From Telmatactis stephensoni (taxonomy: Eukaryota; Cnidaria; Anthozoa; Actiniaria; Isophelliidae), in NCBI GenBank assembly GCA_029948255.1, contig JALIZF010001403.1:1-64000 (forward strand): a stretch of 64,000 nt of DNA. The letters are read 5' to 3'. The position numbers and the translations under genes are program-made. The notes beneath the pieces are model-generated. The model made no database searches and was not told the origin of the DNA. It worked only from the letters and a program-made list of their open reading frames with translations. Of this stretch, positions 34,933 through 46,924 are shown piece after piece; within the stretch, counting starts at the first letter, position 1, and each line of letters starts with the position of its first letter.

Positions 34933-36583
34933 TCAACACAAGAATTTGCTTAATTTGGTTTCTAAGAATTTTGCAATTTGAATTTTTCTGGTCAAGAGCA
35001 ACGCAGGCGCTGGGTTCGAGATTGCCTTCTTCCCCGGGGGGGGGGGGGGGGGGGGGGACTCCGATCGTAAATGGACGGGGATGCTCGTCGTACCTTTTAG
35101 GGGTCAAAATCTGCAATCTGGTACCTTTTAGGGTGTCTCAGACTTAATTGGACTACCAGAGATATAGCTGGTACCTTTTAGGGACTGTTTTGGGGTAAAT
35201 AAACTACCTAAAATAAGCATGAAAGGGACCATTTCAATGATCTGAATTGAATCTTCAAAGCACATCGATAACAAAGTGTTTCATTACTTTAATTCTTTAT
35301 TATTGCTTTTGAATTGGTACCTTTTAGGGGTAGAATTAATTGTTGCCACTCCCACTCAGGTACCTTTTAGGGGTCATTTTCAAAATTTCCGACGAGCATC
35401 CCCGTCCTCTTATATATAGGACCCCCCCCCCCCCCCCGGGCCTTCTTCTCGCACATCTCTTCCTCATCCAGATCCGAATTCCAGTCATCTACATGATCTA
35501 GGTAATGTACTAGAAAGTCTTCAGATTCGAGCTCGAGAGGCTCCATCGAATCACCTTTACAAGGAATGTCTTCACTAAAGGGCTTTGCTATTAGTTTTGA
35601 TAGCTCGGCTTGTTTCATTGTCAATGAGGTGATTTCGCTTTTGTTGGCTTCGTATATTATCTTTTCTGACGATACAATCGCATCTTCCAACTCCGTCCAT
35701 AAACCACGTAAATCTCTTATTTTCGATGGGTGTGTCTTGGGATTAATCGTGTTGGTTTCTTGTTTAAGGTTAAAGCGCTTTTCTTTGAGAATTTGAATCT
35801 GTTCATCGATAAAATCGACGATTCCTTTTTCATTATGCTCTAAAACAGTTTGAACCTTCTCCTTTTTCGCTCTTGCTTTTTTGATTTCTTCCCTAAGTAA
35901 TTCTTGGCGTTTTTTGAAAACTTCCTCTAAATAACCGAACTGATGGCCCTTGTGGTCAACAATAGAAAGTACATTCACAACAAATTAATACTTCACAAGT
36001 TTCACAAAAAGTTTTTTGGTGTTTTTCACAAAGTAACGACTGCTTCCTAGTGGTTTGATCTTGAAGAACTGACATCAGATTATTGATATGGAAGTTCACT
36101 TTCAGCTTATCAATAACTGGGTTCTAGGAGAAAAAAGGTAAATGAAATATGAGTCAATACTTATTGAGTGTTTTGTTAGGAGTAGTGCTTCCCCTTTTCC
36201 CCATAATGGGCTGTCTAGAGTTGTTCAATTTGAGTTTTGAGCCTTTTTTGTAGTTGTCCGATGTCACAAAGAGTTCAGACAATGGAAAGCTGTTAGCGAT
36301 TTGTTAATTATTTGGAAGGAAACCTCATCCGACTCAATAACTGGTTACCGAATTCCTTTGACGGTGATATCAGAAGATAACTTGTCTTTACCTGAACTGT
36401 TGTACGGCATTCAGGACAAGATATTGTACTTCTTCCCTCCAAAATCTTCTCAAGACAACGTTTACAGTAAGTATGCTGACAGGGAAGAACACGTGGGTCC
36501 TGGTACCGTTCAAAGCATATTGGACAAATAACCAGGTTCTCAAACGCTCCCCTTTTTGTCGAACTTCCCGCCGCTTCAGCCAT
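34933..36583 (-). pseudogene. TRIM-like RING/B-box/coiled-coil gene, broken
   Basis: Exon 1 (36583-36392, start MAEAAGSS) has the RING finger ENLVICPICFERYQDPRVLP, CQHTYCKRC and ISCPECRTT. The donor gtaaag joins in phase to exon 2 at 36123 (NPVIDKLKVNFHINNLMSVL), followed by a B-box (LLCEKHQKTFCETCEVLICC). Near 35965 the frame shifts by one base between CECTF and IVDHKGHQFG. Downstream runs a coiled coil (KKRQELLREEIKKARAKKEK). At 35440 a poly-G element interrupts EEMCEKKA; beyond it the frame resumes and ends FLETKLSKFLC at 34933. TRIM proteins are E3 ubiquitin ligases. The second ATG is preferred because the residues after it fit the family. Insertion and frameshift make a pseudogene or a non-functional allele. 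Confidence 0.85.
35033..35440. mobile_element. Poly-G-ended inverted-repeat element, copy 2
   Basis: The left end is CCCG then a run of about 20 G; the right end is the inverse, a C run ending CGGG. Subterminal GGACGGGGATGCTCGTCG occurs inverted at both ends. The interior holds four or more GGTACCTTTTAGGG words. The 8-9 bp target CCTTCTTC is duplicated (35025-35032 and 35441-35448) inside TRIM exon 2. Confidence 0.9.
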
Positions 36584-37955
36584 TCCTATACATAAAACTC
36601 TCATCAGCCTTCAAGATGAGTGAATGAAGATGGAACTAAAAAGACTGAAATAAAAGTAATACGATGAATCATATAATAATTCAATACAGACCTTGTTTAC
36701 AGAAGATGCCTTTTAGATCGTTCAATTCCAAAGCAAGTTTCGCATACAATCCCGATGCACCGTGATTTGTATAACACAGGATTCCCGTGATAAAAAAAGG
36801 AGCACGATAGTTGTACCCAGAGCCCTCGTTACTTTCGGCCTGCTTTCAATCACATCGAGCATGCGCAGTAACATAGTTTAACAATGTTCGAGTGAGTGAC
36901 AAATTTGCATATTTCGACCCCTCACTATAACTCGTGGATTTACAATCCACGAGTTAAAAATGGCGGACATTTATCGACATTTATGGTTAAAAAATTCATT
37001 CTACCGTGCTCCCTTGAGCTAGTTTTATGATAGAACCATACCCCGTTACCGCTATAGTGCGAGATGGACTCCCCTAGTAATTTTCCCCAGTAGATGCGGG
37101 TATGCATATTAGATGCTTTCTTTCTGCAGTGCGATATTTTTCAGTTCGTAATAGCGGGGGACCTTTTCATTGACATTATTTTGGTTAACTTTTCATGCAT
37201 CAAGTACGCTGACATTGAATAATTAATGAGCTTTTATCAGGTATTTTTAAATTCGTAAAACAGAAAAAGGATTACCATAGCTGGAAAGAGCATGTTAAAA
37301 TTAGCAAGACAGTGAAGTTTGATCGAAGGAATTAAAACCAAAACTCGCGAGAATGTGAATTTTTGAAAAGTGTGAATTTGTAAGAAAACTTTTGCTGGTA
37401 GGCATCTCTTGCCTGTCAGCGAATGTTTTCTACAAAATTTCGAGTTCGGAAAATATTAGACTAAATTATCAAAGAATATTATTTTATTCTCTTTCCCAGG
37501 CCTCCTTTTGAAGTCCTGGGGACGGGGGTATTGTTGTTAATTGATTGTCTTATTATCTACTTATATTTGTATAAGGATATTTGAACTTGGACTTTTATAA
37601 CCACATTTGAATTATTGAGCTCACCATTTATTTAATTATAGCAGTGATCAACTCGAAAGCATATGCTCTTTTGACCACTGCACACAATTTTCAGTATTTG
37701 ACATTTGACATCTTCTGTAATCATATTAACTACTCAATGTCTTATAATAGTTTTCTTCTTTGTTATATAATTGTCCTTATATTTTATGTGTGAATAAAAA
37801 GAAATTGAAATTGAAATTGAAATCATCGCAAAATCGCCAATCAATTCCCACTTTATAACCTTTACCTTTTCAAGGTTGTACGAACCATGAGAAGAAAAAA
37901 CAAAAAAGATAAACGACATGAACAACCAAACAACCAAACAAGAACAGTACAAAAC
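36584..37955. other. Upstream region of the TRIM-like gene, no gene seen
   Basis: Includes a perfect hairpin at 36928-36956 (TAACTCGTGGATT, 3-base loop). Otherwise AT-rich sequence without recognisable coding potential. Confidence 0.4.
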
Positions 37956-38140
37956 CTGAAGGTTGTTTAGTTGCTCTAGACTCCTTAACAGTCTAATATG
38001 AATGGGTTGGAAATACCATTGAAAGACTTGAATTGATATTTTAACTTTCTTGACTGTTGACATTAATTTTTGTGTCATTTCAAGTCTTTCAATGGTATTT
38101 CCAACCAATTCACAACAGTCTAGAGCAAAACAGCCTTCAG
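37956..38140. mobile_element. Palindromic MITE
   Basis: CTGAAGGTTGTTTAG at left and the inverse of CTGAAGGCTGTTTTG at right; the inner arms pair through GGTTGGAAATACCATTGAAA and GACTTGAA. About 185 bp in all. Confidence 0.85.
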
Positions 38141-38308
38141 TTTTGAAGAATAGCAAGTATCTCTATGTGTATGTGAGGGGAGGGGAGGGGGGTTCATATG
38201 CTATGAATTGTTTTTTTTTTTTTAATTAAGTTTCTGGCAACGACGCATTTTGCGATCAAACAGCAGAGGTGAACAGCAAGTGATAACATGACAAGTAGTA
38301 TGCGTGAT

Positions 38309-39137
38309 AGACTACCCAGACTACCCAGACTACCCAGACTACCCAGACTACCCAGACTAGGGTAGTCTGGGTAGTCCCGGTTGTCTGGGTAGTCCCGGTA
38401 GCCTGGGTAGTCTGGGTAGTCCCGGTTGTCTGGGTAGTCCCGGTAGCCTGGGTAGTCTGGGTAGTCTGGGTAGTCCCGGTAGTCCCGGTAGTCCCGGTAG
38501 TCCCGGTAGTCCCGGTAGTCCCGGTAGTCCCGGTAGTCTGGGTATTCTGGGTAGTCTGGGTAGTCTGGGTAGTCTGGGTAGTCTGGGTAGTCTGGGTAGT
38601 CCCGGTAGTCTGGGTAGTCTGGGTAGTCCCGGTAGTCTGGGTAGTCCCGGTAGTCCGGGTAGTCCCGGTAGTCTGGGTAGTCCCGGTAGTCTGGGTAGTC
38701 TGGGTAGTCCCGGTAGTCTGGGTAGTCTGGGTAGTCTGGGTAGTCTGGGTAGTCTGGGTAGTCTGGGTAGTCTGGGTAGTCCCGGTAGTCTGGGTAGTCT
38801 GGGTAGTCTGGGTAGTCTGGGTAGTCTGGGTAGTCTGGGTAGTCTGGGTAGTCCCGGTAGTCTGGGTAGTCCCGGTAGTCTGGGTAGTCTGGGTAGTCCC
38901 GGTAGTCTGGGTAGTCTGGGTAGTCTGGGTAGTCTGGGTAGTCTGGGTAGTCCCGGTAGTCTTGGTAGTCTGGGTAGTCTGGGTAGTCTGGGTAGTCTGG
39001 GTAGTCTGGGTAGTCTGGGTAGTCTGGGTAGTCTGGGTAGTCCCGGTAGTCTTGGTAGTCTGGGTAGTCTGGGTAGTCTGGGTAGTCTGGGTAGTCTGGG
39101 TAGTCCCGGTAGTCCCGGTAGTCCCGGTAGTCTGGGT
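38309..39137. repeat. (GACTACCCA)n minisatellite, block 3, with inversion
   Basis: About five units in the GACTACCCA sense, an inversion at CTAG (38358-38361), then about 85 units in the TGGGTAGTC sense with CCGGTAGTC variants. Broken at the right by a LINE fragment and resumed at 39775. Confidence 0.97.
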
Positions 39138-39774
39138 AATGAAAAATCAATATCTTAAGGCATGGAAATCTTATATAACGCAGTCTTCGAAAACTGCAAT
39201 TATACTATTCAATTAAAACAAATTACCAAATAGAAGAATACCTTGATACTGTCAGAAATTATGAACAAAGGAGATTATTAACAAAATTTAGAATAAGCAA
39301 CCATAAATTAGCTGTCGAGACTGGAAGATATGGGAAACAAAAGATTCAGGTCGACAAAAGATTCTGCATCTTATGTAACAACAGTGAAATTGAAACAGAA
39401 GAGCACATGTTGTTACATTGCCCATGCTATTCCAGTTTACGACAGCATTTTATGAACAAAATAACTGGAGAAATCAAACTAAATACCTTAGATACAAAAA
39501 CATTAACTGTAAATTTACTAAGTTCAAATAATCCAACTATTACGTTCTATGTATCAAAATATATTTTAAAGTGTTTCGAACTAAGGGCAACCTTAGCTCA
39601 AACTACGACAAAATAAGGACAATTTAGATCTAGTATTACTCATATATATATATATCAACATGTTAATGTTTCATTATAATTTTTTTCTATATCTATATTC
39701 ATATTAGTCTTTAATCATTTGTATACTTTAGCAATACCTGTAATTAATGGGTCATGCGAATAAAGTTTATCTAC
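39138..39774 (+). mobile_element. LINE ORF2 C-terminal fragment within the minisatellite
   Basis: Open from about 39235 to 39616: EYLDTVRNYEQRRLLTKFRI, SNHKLAVETGRYGKQKIQVD, KRFCILCNNSEIETEEHMLL, HCPCYSSLR. The C-x2-C...H...C arrangement is a C-terminal zinc knuckle seen in several LINE groups. 5'-truncated, 3' UTR to about 39770, no long tail. GGGTA is shared at both junctions with the array, a possible target duplication that the repeat unit makes ambiguous. Confidence 0.75.
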
Positions 39775-39937
39775 AGGGTAGTCTGGGTAGTCTGGGTAGT
39801 CCCGGTAGTCCGGGTAGTCTGGGTAGTCTGGGTAGTCTGGGTAGTCTGGGTAGTCTGGGTAGTCTGGGTAGTCTTGGTAGTCCCGGTAGTCTGGGTAGTC
39901 CCGGTAATTTGGGTAGTCTGGGTAGTCTGGGTAGTCA
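39775..39937. repeat. (TGGGTAGTC)n minisatellite, block 4
   Basis: About 18 units, same sense as most of block 3, so blocks 3 and 4 were one array before the LINE inserted. Confidence 0.95.
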
Positions 39938-39969
39938 ATATATATTGATTTGATTTTCAGTAGACTTCA

Positions 39970-40260
39970 TATATACCTATTTCAAAAAAGGTTGTCCTTG
40001 GTTTTGGTGCGTACTGCATAGTGAATACCGCATACCAAGACTGAAATGTATTATGGACAATTTGTAATTGGGTAACAAGAGGCTTTACTAATGTTGATTC
40101 TCTGTTTCCTCTCGGGTTGAATCTAAGTTAACTTTTCCGCCACTTTTCTACTTATAAAAATTGTGAAACTTGATATCCACAATGCATGCAATTGGTATGC
40201 GGTATTCACTATGCAGTATGCATTAAAACTGAGGACAACCTTTTTTGAAATAGGTATATA
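39970..40260. mobile_element. GGTTGTCC-family MITE, copy 2
   Basis: Reverse-orientation near-identical copy of 10292-10596, also sharing the 30 bp beyond its left end. It directly abuts the next family member. Confidence 0.85.
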
Positions 40261-40550
40261 CACCTATTTGAAAAAAGGTTGTCCTTGGTTTTGCTGCATA
40301 CTATATTGCATAGTGCATACCAATCATGAACAAAGTGTTTGGCAAACAAGAGGCAATATAACTACACATATCATGTCTCTCCATAGCCTTACAGGTTGGA
40401 ACAAAGTAGACAGTTTGCATTTTGAATATATTTTAGTCATGAAAACTCATGAAAATCATATATTCACAATACATTTTGGTCTTGGTATTCACTATGCAAT
40501 TTGCAGTATGCAACAAATCGAAGGACAACCTTTTTTGAAATAGGTATATA
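40261..40550. mobile_element. GGTTGTCC-family MITE, copy 3
   Basis: Ends CACCTATTTGAAAAAAGG then TTGTCCTTGG and the inverse. Interior diverged from copies 1 and 2 but keeps the TGGTATTCACTATGCA words. Confidence 0.8.
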
Positions 40551-40639
40551 TATATCACTGTACAATGTAAGTATACACTACAAAATTGTCATTCTATTAA
40601 TCTTTAATCCAAAGTTTATAAAGATTTTGTCTCTGATTT

Positions 40640-40972
40640 TTCTTGACTCCGGCCTTCATCAGTGATTACAAAAGATTGCTTGCGCGAGAATTCAAACTTA
40701 TTAATATTATAGCGCGCGCGTGTTTAGTGCGCGAGGGTTTTTTAATGTTCTATAACGTAATGGAGCACAAACGAACCATTGCCAATAATCATCAGAACTC
40801 AAAGGTCGCCCAGCACGCATATGAAACTGACCACGCATTTGACTTTGAAAACATCGAAGTAGTTGATAAAGAAAAGAACTACCACCAGAGACTATTTTTA
40901 GAGGCATGGTATACCATCAATGACAAGAATGCTGGAAATGACGTACTGTCTGCAAATTGCAGATATTTATAG
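40640..40972 (+). pseudogene. Penelope-like GIY-YIG C-terminal remnant
   Basis: HQNSKVAQHAYETDHAFDFE and KNYHQRLFLEAWYTINDKNA fit the last third of a GIY-YIG nuclease domain as found at the C-terminus of Penelope-like elements (conserved His, then the Arg and Glu of the R-x2-E-A-W segment). No RT remains. Confidence 0.6.
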
Positions 40973-41505
40973 AACAATTTAATTGACCATATTAATCTAT
41001 ACATACCAAATCTACCAAGGATATGTCAGAAAGTCCACAGGTTGTTCGTTGTATAGAGGTTTAACTGTTGTCGAGTAAAATTATGGATTGGATCGATGAC
41101 GAGGGCAGAAAAGGCTGGCCGCTGTGGAGAGAGGTCGTCATAGAGAGGTGACCGTAAGTGGAGGTTCGACAGCTAAAACCTTTCTTTGACTGCTTAGACT
41201 GGGCTGGTAACCATCTGGTAACAATCGCGTGACACGCAGAAAATTTTCGCCGACGCAAACATCGAATAAAACGCGTCAGTGCGCTGAACAATGTTCAAAA
41301 TGACCGTTTATACTAGACTGAGCAGTCCCACTTTTCCCTCCAAATTCAGTGAAGACGAGTTTTAGAATACGCAGACAAGGGACAGAAAATATTTTTCTGC
41401 TTTATTAAGGCAATAAACCGTAGGGTCACAGCTCGGAAAGTTTCCCTTGATGGGATTTCTCTTCTAGCACTACATCTTTCTTTCAAAATTCCACTTCTAT
41501 CTTAG

Positions 41506-41689
41506 GGGGTGTTTATATATGGCACTAGGATCATCCGTATCTGCTATACATTTACTGCATTCTGTTTACATGGAAATTTGTGTCTTCACTTCGGGTACTA
41601 GGATCATTCTAACAAACAGAATGCAGTAAATGTATTGCAGGTAGGATGATCCGCCTGCTAGGATGATCCTAGTGCCATGTAAACACCCC
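41506..41689. mobile_element. Palindromic MITE, GGGGTGTTTA ends
   Basis: The left arm GGGGTGTTTATATATGGCAC and TAGGATCATCC is inverted at the right (GGATGATCCTAGTGCCATG, TAAACACCCC); the inner arms pair through ACATTTACTGCATTCTG. TTAG occurs just outside both ends. Confidence 0.85.
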
Positions 41690-42009
41690 GTTAGTGCTAT
41701 GTAGTCTGTCTTAACATTTGTTCCTAGTAAATATTTGGCGTTTTCTGGCGTTTGATTTTCACAGCCCAACGCAGAAAAGACAGTTGTAGTAAAGACTTGG
41801 GGTCTTAAAACAATAACGCGTTGCGTCAATTATTGACCATGAATTGTAAATGAATGATTGAGAAAACAACTTCTTAAACTTGCGCTTCGTGATGGATAGT
41901 GCTTTTGCTAGCTAGTCGAGGTGCTTACCTATGGCCTCGCGCTTTCATCAGGGTTTTTTTTTTGGTGTTTGGAACATCTCACAGCATGAAAACCCATATT
42001 TAAACTCCT

Positions 42010-42480
42010 TTACGTTATTCGTAAAGAAAGCGTAAAGATGCTCCAATCTTTACGCAGTCTTTAAGAAGAAACGTAAAGCTGCTTAAAGACGGAATTGAAC
42101 CGTAAAAATGGGGTAAAGATGCGTAAAGGCCCTTTTGTCGTAAAGATAAAGTAAAGATCAGTAAAGATCCGTAAAGTACTCTGCCGTAAAGTTCCGTACA
42201 GGAACGTAAATAGACGTAAAGCCCTTCTGTCGTAAAGGTAGATAAAGATCCGTATAGTAGTCTGTCGTAAAGTTCCGTACAGAAACGTAAATAGACGTAA
42301 AGCCCTTCTGTCGTAAAGGTAGATAAAGATCCGTACAGTAGTCTGTCGTAAAGTTTCGTATAGAAACGTAAATGGACGTAAAGCCCCTTCTGTCGTAAAG
42401 GTCGAGAAAAGACCAGAAAAGATCAGTTAAGTACCTTGTCTTTAAGTTCACGAAAGGAACGTAAATATGCGTTATAAATA
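42010..42480. repeat. CGTAAAG-rich segment with an 81-bp tandem repeat
   Basis: The word CGTAAAG or GTAAAG recurs about every 10-20 bases across 470 bp. From about 42165 to 42440 this is organised as an 81-bp unit (phase markers CGTAAAG at 42185, 42266 and 42347) repeated about 3.5 times; because 81 is divisible by three, a repetitive minus-strand open frame results. The flanking part (42010-42165) is equally word-rich but not tandem. Confidence 0.85.
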
Positions 42481-42485
42481 GAGGA

Positions 42486-42621
42486 TATTACATGGGCGCG
42501 CGGAGATACGAATTTTATCTTCGAGATGTGATGATATCTCTCACGAGTGAGCGCAGCGAACGAAGTGAGAGATATTCAACACGAGAAGATAAAATTCGTA
42601 TCTCCAAGCGACCATGTAATG
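42486..42621. repeat. Foldback palindrome 3
   Basis: Arms of ATTACATGG, GGAGATACGAATTTTATCTTC and ATATCTCTCAC, inverted at the right, around a loop GAGTGAGCGCAGCGAACGAA. Directly follows the CGTAAAG-rich segment. Confidence 0.85.
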
Positions 42622-43938
42622 TTCTGTTTATTATATAAACTCCACTGAAATACAAAAATAGCAAAATAACCCAAAAGAGCAAAATTTTGGAGAGTATCCA
42701 TGGTACACTGGAAAAGTTTACTAAATTCCACAGTACAGAAAAATTAAGGAAATCATAAATTTCCCCCATTTGGAAGTTACTATTTTTATATTTCCATGGT
42801 ATTTCCAGTGTATACAGAAATACCCTGGAACTGTACAGCAAATTTGTCAATAATTTATCTGCTGTATTTGGATACAAGAAATACTTCTTAATTGAAATGG
42901 TAGACACAGAGAGACCATAATACAAAGAGAGTGAAACTCATTATTGATGTCTGTGCGATATTCGCTGCGCTATTTTTAGTGATTTCGCCAATTTTGACGT
43001 GCGCTTGGACGGTAAATCGCACGAGCAGAAGATAGCGTTTGAAGATTACAGTACAGTTATTCAGAATTTTTACCATGGTCTGTGCAGCGCCCTATAAATG
43101 TTGCAAATTATCTACCCTTTTCTATTTCTCTAGTCTCAAAAAGGTCCCTTTTCCAGTGCAGTGTATACAATACACTGCACTAGAAAAGGGACGTTAACGA
43201 AACTGATAAGGGTACAAGAAATGATGAACCAACAAATCAAGGATATTTTTAAAAAACCCTCGAGATTGCAGTTTCTTGTGATCGGTCGCCAAATTTCATA
43301 CCCGCAACTGAAAAGTTCTCGCAAAAATTAAAATTATTATTTTACGCAGTATATTAAAAAAAATTCGCGAAATTTATTTCCTTCTGACACGAACTTTCTG
43401 TCAAAATACGAATATTTTAAAAACAAAACATGCTCTTTGAAAAAAATATAAATTACAATTATTTAGGGTCCTTTTCAGTCGTTTTGGGCTTTCTTTCCCG
43501 AAAAAAATCGAAAAAACCTGGTCGCTAGTACAATTTGACCAATGAGGGAACAAAACTTTATCACGTGTCATTTGAATAATTGGCGCACATTGGAAGCCAT
43601 TTTGTCGGTTAGATTGCTATAATTTCAGTTTGTTTGACATATAAAACGTGTTCTTTTGTGCTAAAAAAAGACCGAAATGGCCGTTCAATGCCTCAAACAC
43701 AATCAAGAACACCTTTCACCTTAAAAGGATATTATTTTGGAAGAATAACAGGTTTCGAGTGCCGTAGAAGTCCTGATTTCGAATCCAGGTTGTGATCAAC
43801 TGAACTCGTTGCGTTCAAGGAACAATACGGTAAGTTATGTTTATTGCAGCCATGGAAGAGACTGTACTTTCTATGTGTTATTGTCAATTCAGTCTTTAGT
43901 TTATTTAGGCACATTACTTGCCTGGCTTACATGTAAAT
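42622..43938. other. Gene-less stretch with one strong hairpin
   Basis: A hairpin at 43144-43192 has a 23-bp stem with one mismatch (GTCCCTTTTCCAGTGCAGTG) and a 3-base loop. Nothing else recognised. Confidence 0.45.
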
Positions 43939-44397
43939 TGTTGTAATTGTTACAAACAAATACGCCAAAGAAGCTGACAAGTGACTTAAAGCTGGGATGG
44001 CTACCATTACATGAACAATTTAAGTACAACATCCTGAGAATGACCCACAAAGCGATGTACCCCAATAATTGGCCAAGCTACCTGGGATTAGTAAAGCAAG
44101 TATCAAGCAAGCAGCTCAGATCAAGCCTCGCGCCAAGACTACTTCAACCAATGGAAAAGAAGACCTTCCAAGATTCTGCATCTCAACTCTTCAATCAACT
44201 GACACCTGACATTAGATCAATAAGACCAATTGCAGCCTTCTTAAAAGCTACAAGAACAATTTTACGCAAGAATGCAATCAAAAGACTTGAACTTAACTAA
44301 TTATAAATCGTAAACTTTCTTTTGTGTGTGTATATGTCAATTTATGTTCTTGAGAGATGAAGAGCCTTACATTGTAGGGAAATGCTGCTCAATAAAC

Positions 44398-44483
<86 letters not shown>
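43939..44483 (+). mobile_element. CR1-like LINE 3' end with ATT tail
   Basis: The open frame to 44300 has KLGWLPLHEQFKYNILRMTH and WPSYLGLVKQ, the conserved C-terminus of CR1/Jockey ORF2, ending KRLELN. The 3' UTR leads into about 85 bp of ATT. Strongly 5'-truncated. Confidence 0.82.
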
Positions 44484-44485
<2 letters not shown>

Positions 44486-45853
44486 TGCTCTGGCAATCGA
44501 ATCAGTAGGTTATACACCGAATATCGATTTGACAATTTGGTACGTTTGACAATTTGGTACATTCTACTCACATAAAGGACTTTGATGAAACTATAAACAC
44601 TTCAGATACAAATAATGTAGTAAGCTTTTTACTTATAAATATAATGTTGACAAATCATTTTATTTGTAGATGTCTATACTGAAGTGAGGGATTCGAATTA
44701 TGGAACCGTTCTGCAGTATATTATGCTCAACGATTGCGGGCTATAAAAGAAGGCATCTGCTCTTGAGCTTATGGTAAATACCCATTTAAAAACATAGAAT
44801 TGTAGTGCTTTAATTGTGACTTCATATTACTGTGAGCTCACTAACCTGATTTGCAGAATGATTTTGCCCATGTCCTTGACATAGTTTAATAGTTAGTAGT
44901 AGACTGTAACCCTATTGTTTTCTTTTGTTATTATCAATCACTACAAACTAGATAGTCGAGTTTTTTTGAAAGATGAAAGAAAATTGCCCTAGTCTTACAA
45001 TCAAAGTCTAATAGTCAATGTCTTTTTTCTTTATAGTCTAATCAAAACAAAAGATACACTGATCATTTTATGATGTTAAGTGTGTGTCAATAAGAGGACA
45101 GACAACACAAAACCATCTTCAATTTGTTAAAGTCAGCTGGGTTTTTTTGCAATTTTTTTATCCAATGACAAAACATGAATTGTTTTAGTAGTTGATAACA
45201 AAATCATTTAAATAAACCTATAGAGTGACTTTATTTCACCAGCTAATGGAAAATCAGTGACAATTTAGTTTAAATACTATCTGATAAAGGAGAGGACTGT
45301 AAAGCAATGTTTTGTTTTATCATTGTCAACTATTACTGATCCTAAAGTAATTTTCTTTTCTTTCATGGTCAAAGGAAAATCACTTTCTGGTGATTGCACT
45401 GAACTCATGATACAAAATATAATAGTCAAAGTGTAGTCATCAAATTGATACAAAAGAAAACAATGGAATTGGGGTCTGCTATTTTGTATTAGTATGTGTC
45501 ACATGTGCCTTGAAGTCACTACTTTAGTTTTTTGATGTCCTTCAGCATTGATACCCTAGCTCTTTCCAATTCACTAATTGTCCCCCGACTTCCAATAATA
45601 TACAGATATATATTGAAATTTCCCACTGTCTTTTGTTTTTAGGAACTTGTGGAGCTAGAAAAACTTCAATCAATAAATAAACAAAGTGAGAAAAACAAGC
45701 TATACTAAAAAGTAAGTTGGAGTTATTGATTGAGTTGAAGGGATGTATGGGTAGCAACCATTGTAAAGAATAGCACATCAAACAAACTCAATTCACATGT
45801 GATCCGAGTGCTCAAACTGGGACTCAAACCTGGACCACGATGGTGAAAGTACT
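44484..45853. other. Gene-less stretch
   Basis: AT-rich, no domain-bearing open frame. On the minus strand near 45810-45835 a GGTTTGAGTCC word resembles a tRNA B box but no tRNA fold or A box could be found. Confidence 0.35.
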
Positions 45854-45957
45854 GGGCTTGGTTGTTCGAAAGCCAATTAGTGCTAATCTGTGGTTAACTC
45901 TTAAGAAAACATTTGGAGTTTGGATTAGTGCTAATTGGCTTTTGAACGACTGGGCCC
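45854..45957. mobile_element. Short palindromic MITE
   Basis: GGGCTTGGTTGTTCGAAAGC and CAATTAGTGCTAATC at left, inverted with mismatches at right (GATTAGTGCTAATTGGC). Confidence 0.8.
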
Positions 45958-46499
45958 TGGTGCTCTCACAACTTGGCCAACCATGCCATTTTGTTGATTG
46001 AATATTCCTATTGTTGCAGATCGAAAAAGGATTTCTACCTTGTATAAAGATTGTAGATGTAAGCAGTAGCAAATGACATTTCTTAAATTGCAGTAAATGG
46101 GAAAGCAAACAATTTTCTAAAATCAAAGGAATCCTTAAAGGAAAATGGTGGGGCATTACAGGTTAAAAGGCGACCTTTAAATTATATTTAAGATTTATTA
46201 TTTATTCTAAGGCCTAAAAGATGTCATATCAGATGGTGTACTTTTAATCACATGCCAAACTGAATTACTTAAAACGAACGATGCTGGTCATATTTTGTTT
46301 TCAGTTAACCGAGCTTATTAAAAGTATGGTGTTTGATCTAGGTCTAAATTGAATGATTTCATTTAAATTCAAATTGTATTATGGTAAGCCAAAAATACAG
46401 GCGAATGGAAAATATTTTTACATATATAAACTATTGAAGTTATATTTTTTAAAGTTTATTGATGCGCAAATGTGTTATTATTGAAATAGAATTTTAGAT

Positions 46500-46860
46500 C
46501 AATAAAATGTTGCTATTCAGAAAATCAAAACGTTGTTTCATCAGTTTCTTTACGACTTGTGTAAAGAGAGTAAACGTCATTTATACGACCCTTACGCATG
46601 TTTCAGTTGCCGTATATGCAGAATTTCATCTCTTTTACGGAATCGTAAAGGCCGTAAAAAACAGTTTTACGGACCTTTTACTTTGGAGTAAAGAGTCGTA
46701 AAGTGTCTCTCTAACGCTAACGCTCTTTAACGCTTACAGTAAAGGGGCCATAAAGAAGGTTTTTGCGCTAACGTAAATATCAGCGTAAAGACAAATAAAA
46801 TATCTCTTTACGGTACCTTTATGGCTCAATTACGGTTGCGTAAATTTAGATTTTCATGAT
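46500..46860. repeat. Second CGTAAAG-rich segment
   Basis: Words CGTAAAG, CTTTACG and GTAAAC recur in both orientations (CGGAATCGTAAAGGCCGTAA, then ACAGTTTTACGGACC), without a clear tandem unit. Same lexical character as 42010-42480. Confidence 0.7.
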
Positions 46861-46924
46861 CTGATCCAACACTCGCTCCCGTTTAAGAAATATTACATAG
46901 AGCGATGTTGCTCGTATTACCGCC

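Noticed and set aside
43765..43800. T-arm-like GATTTCGAATCC
   Set aside because: No other tRNA arms can be drawn around it.
45807..45845. tRNA or tRNA-derived SINE on the minus strand (GGTTTGAGTCC B-box-like word)
   Set aside because: No A box, no cloverleaf and no poly-A or tail; a chance word is likely.
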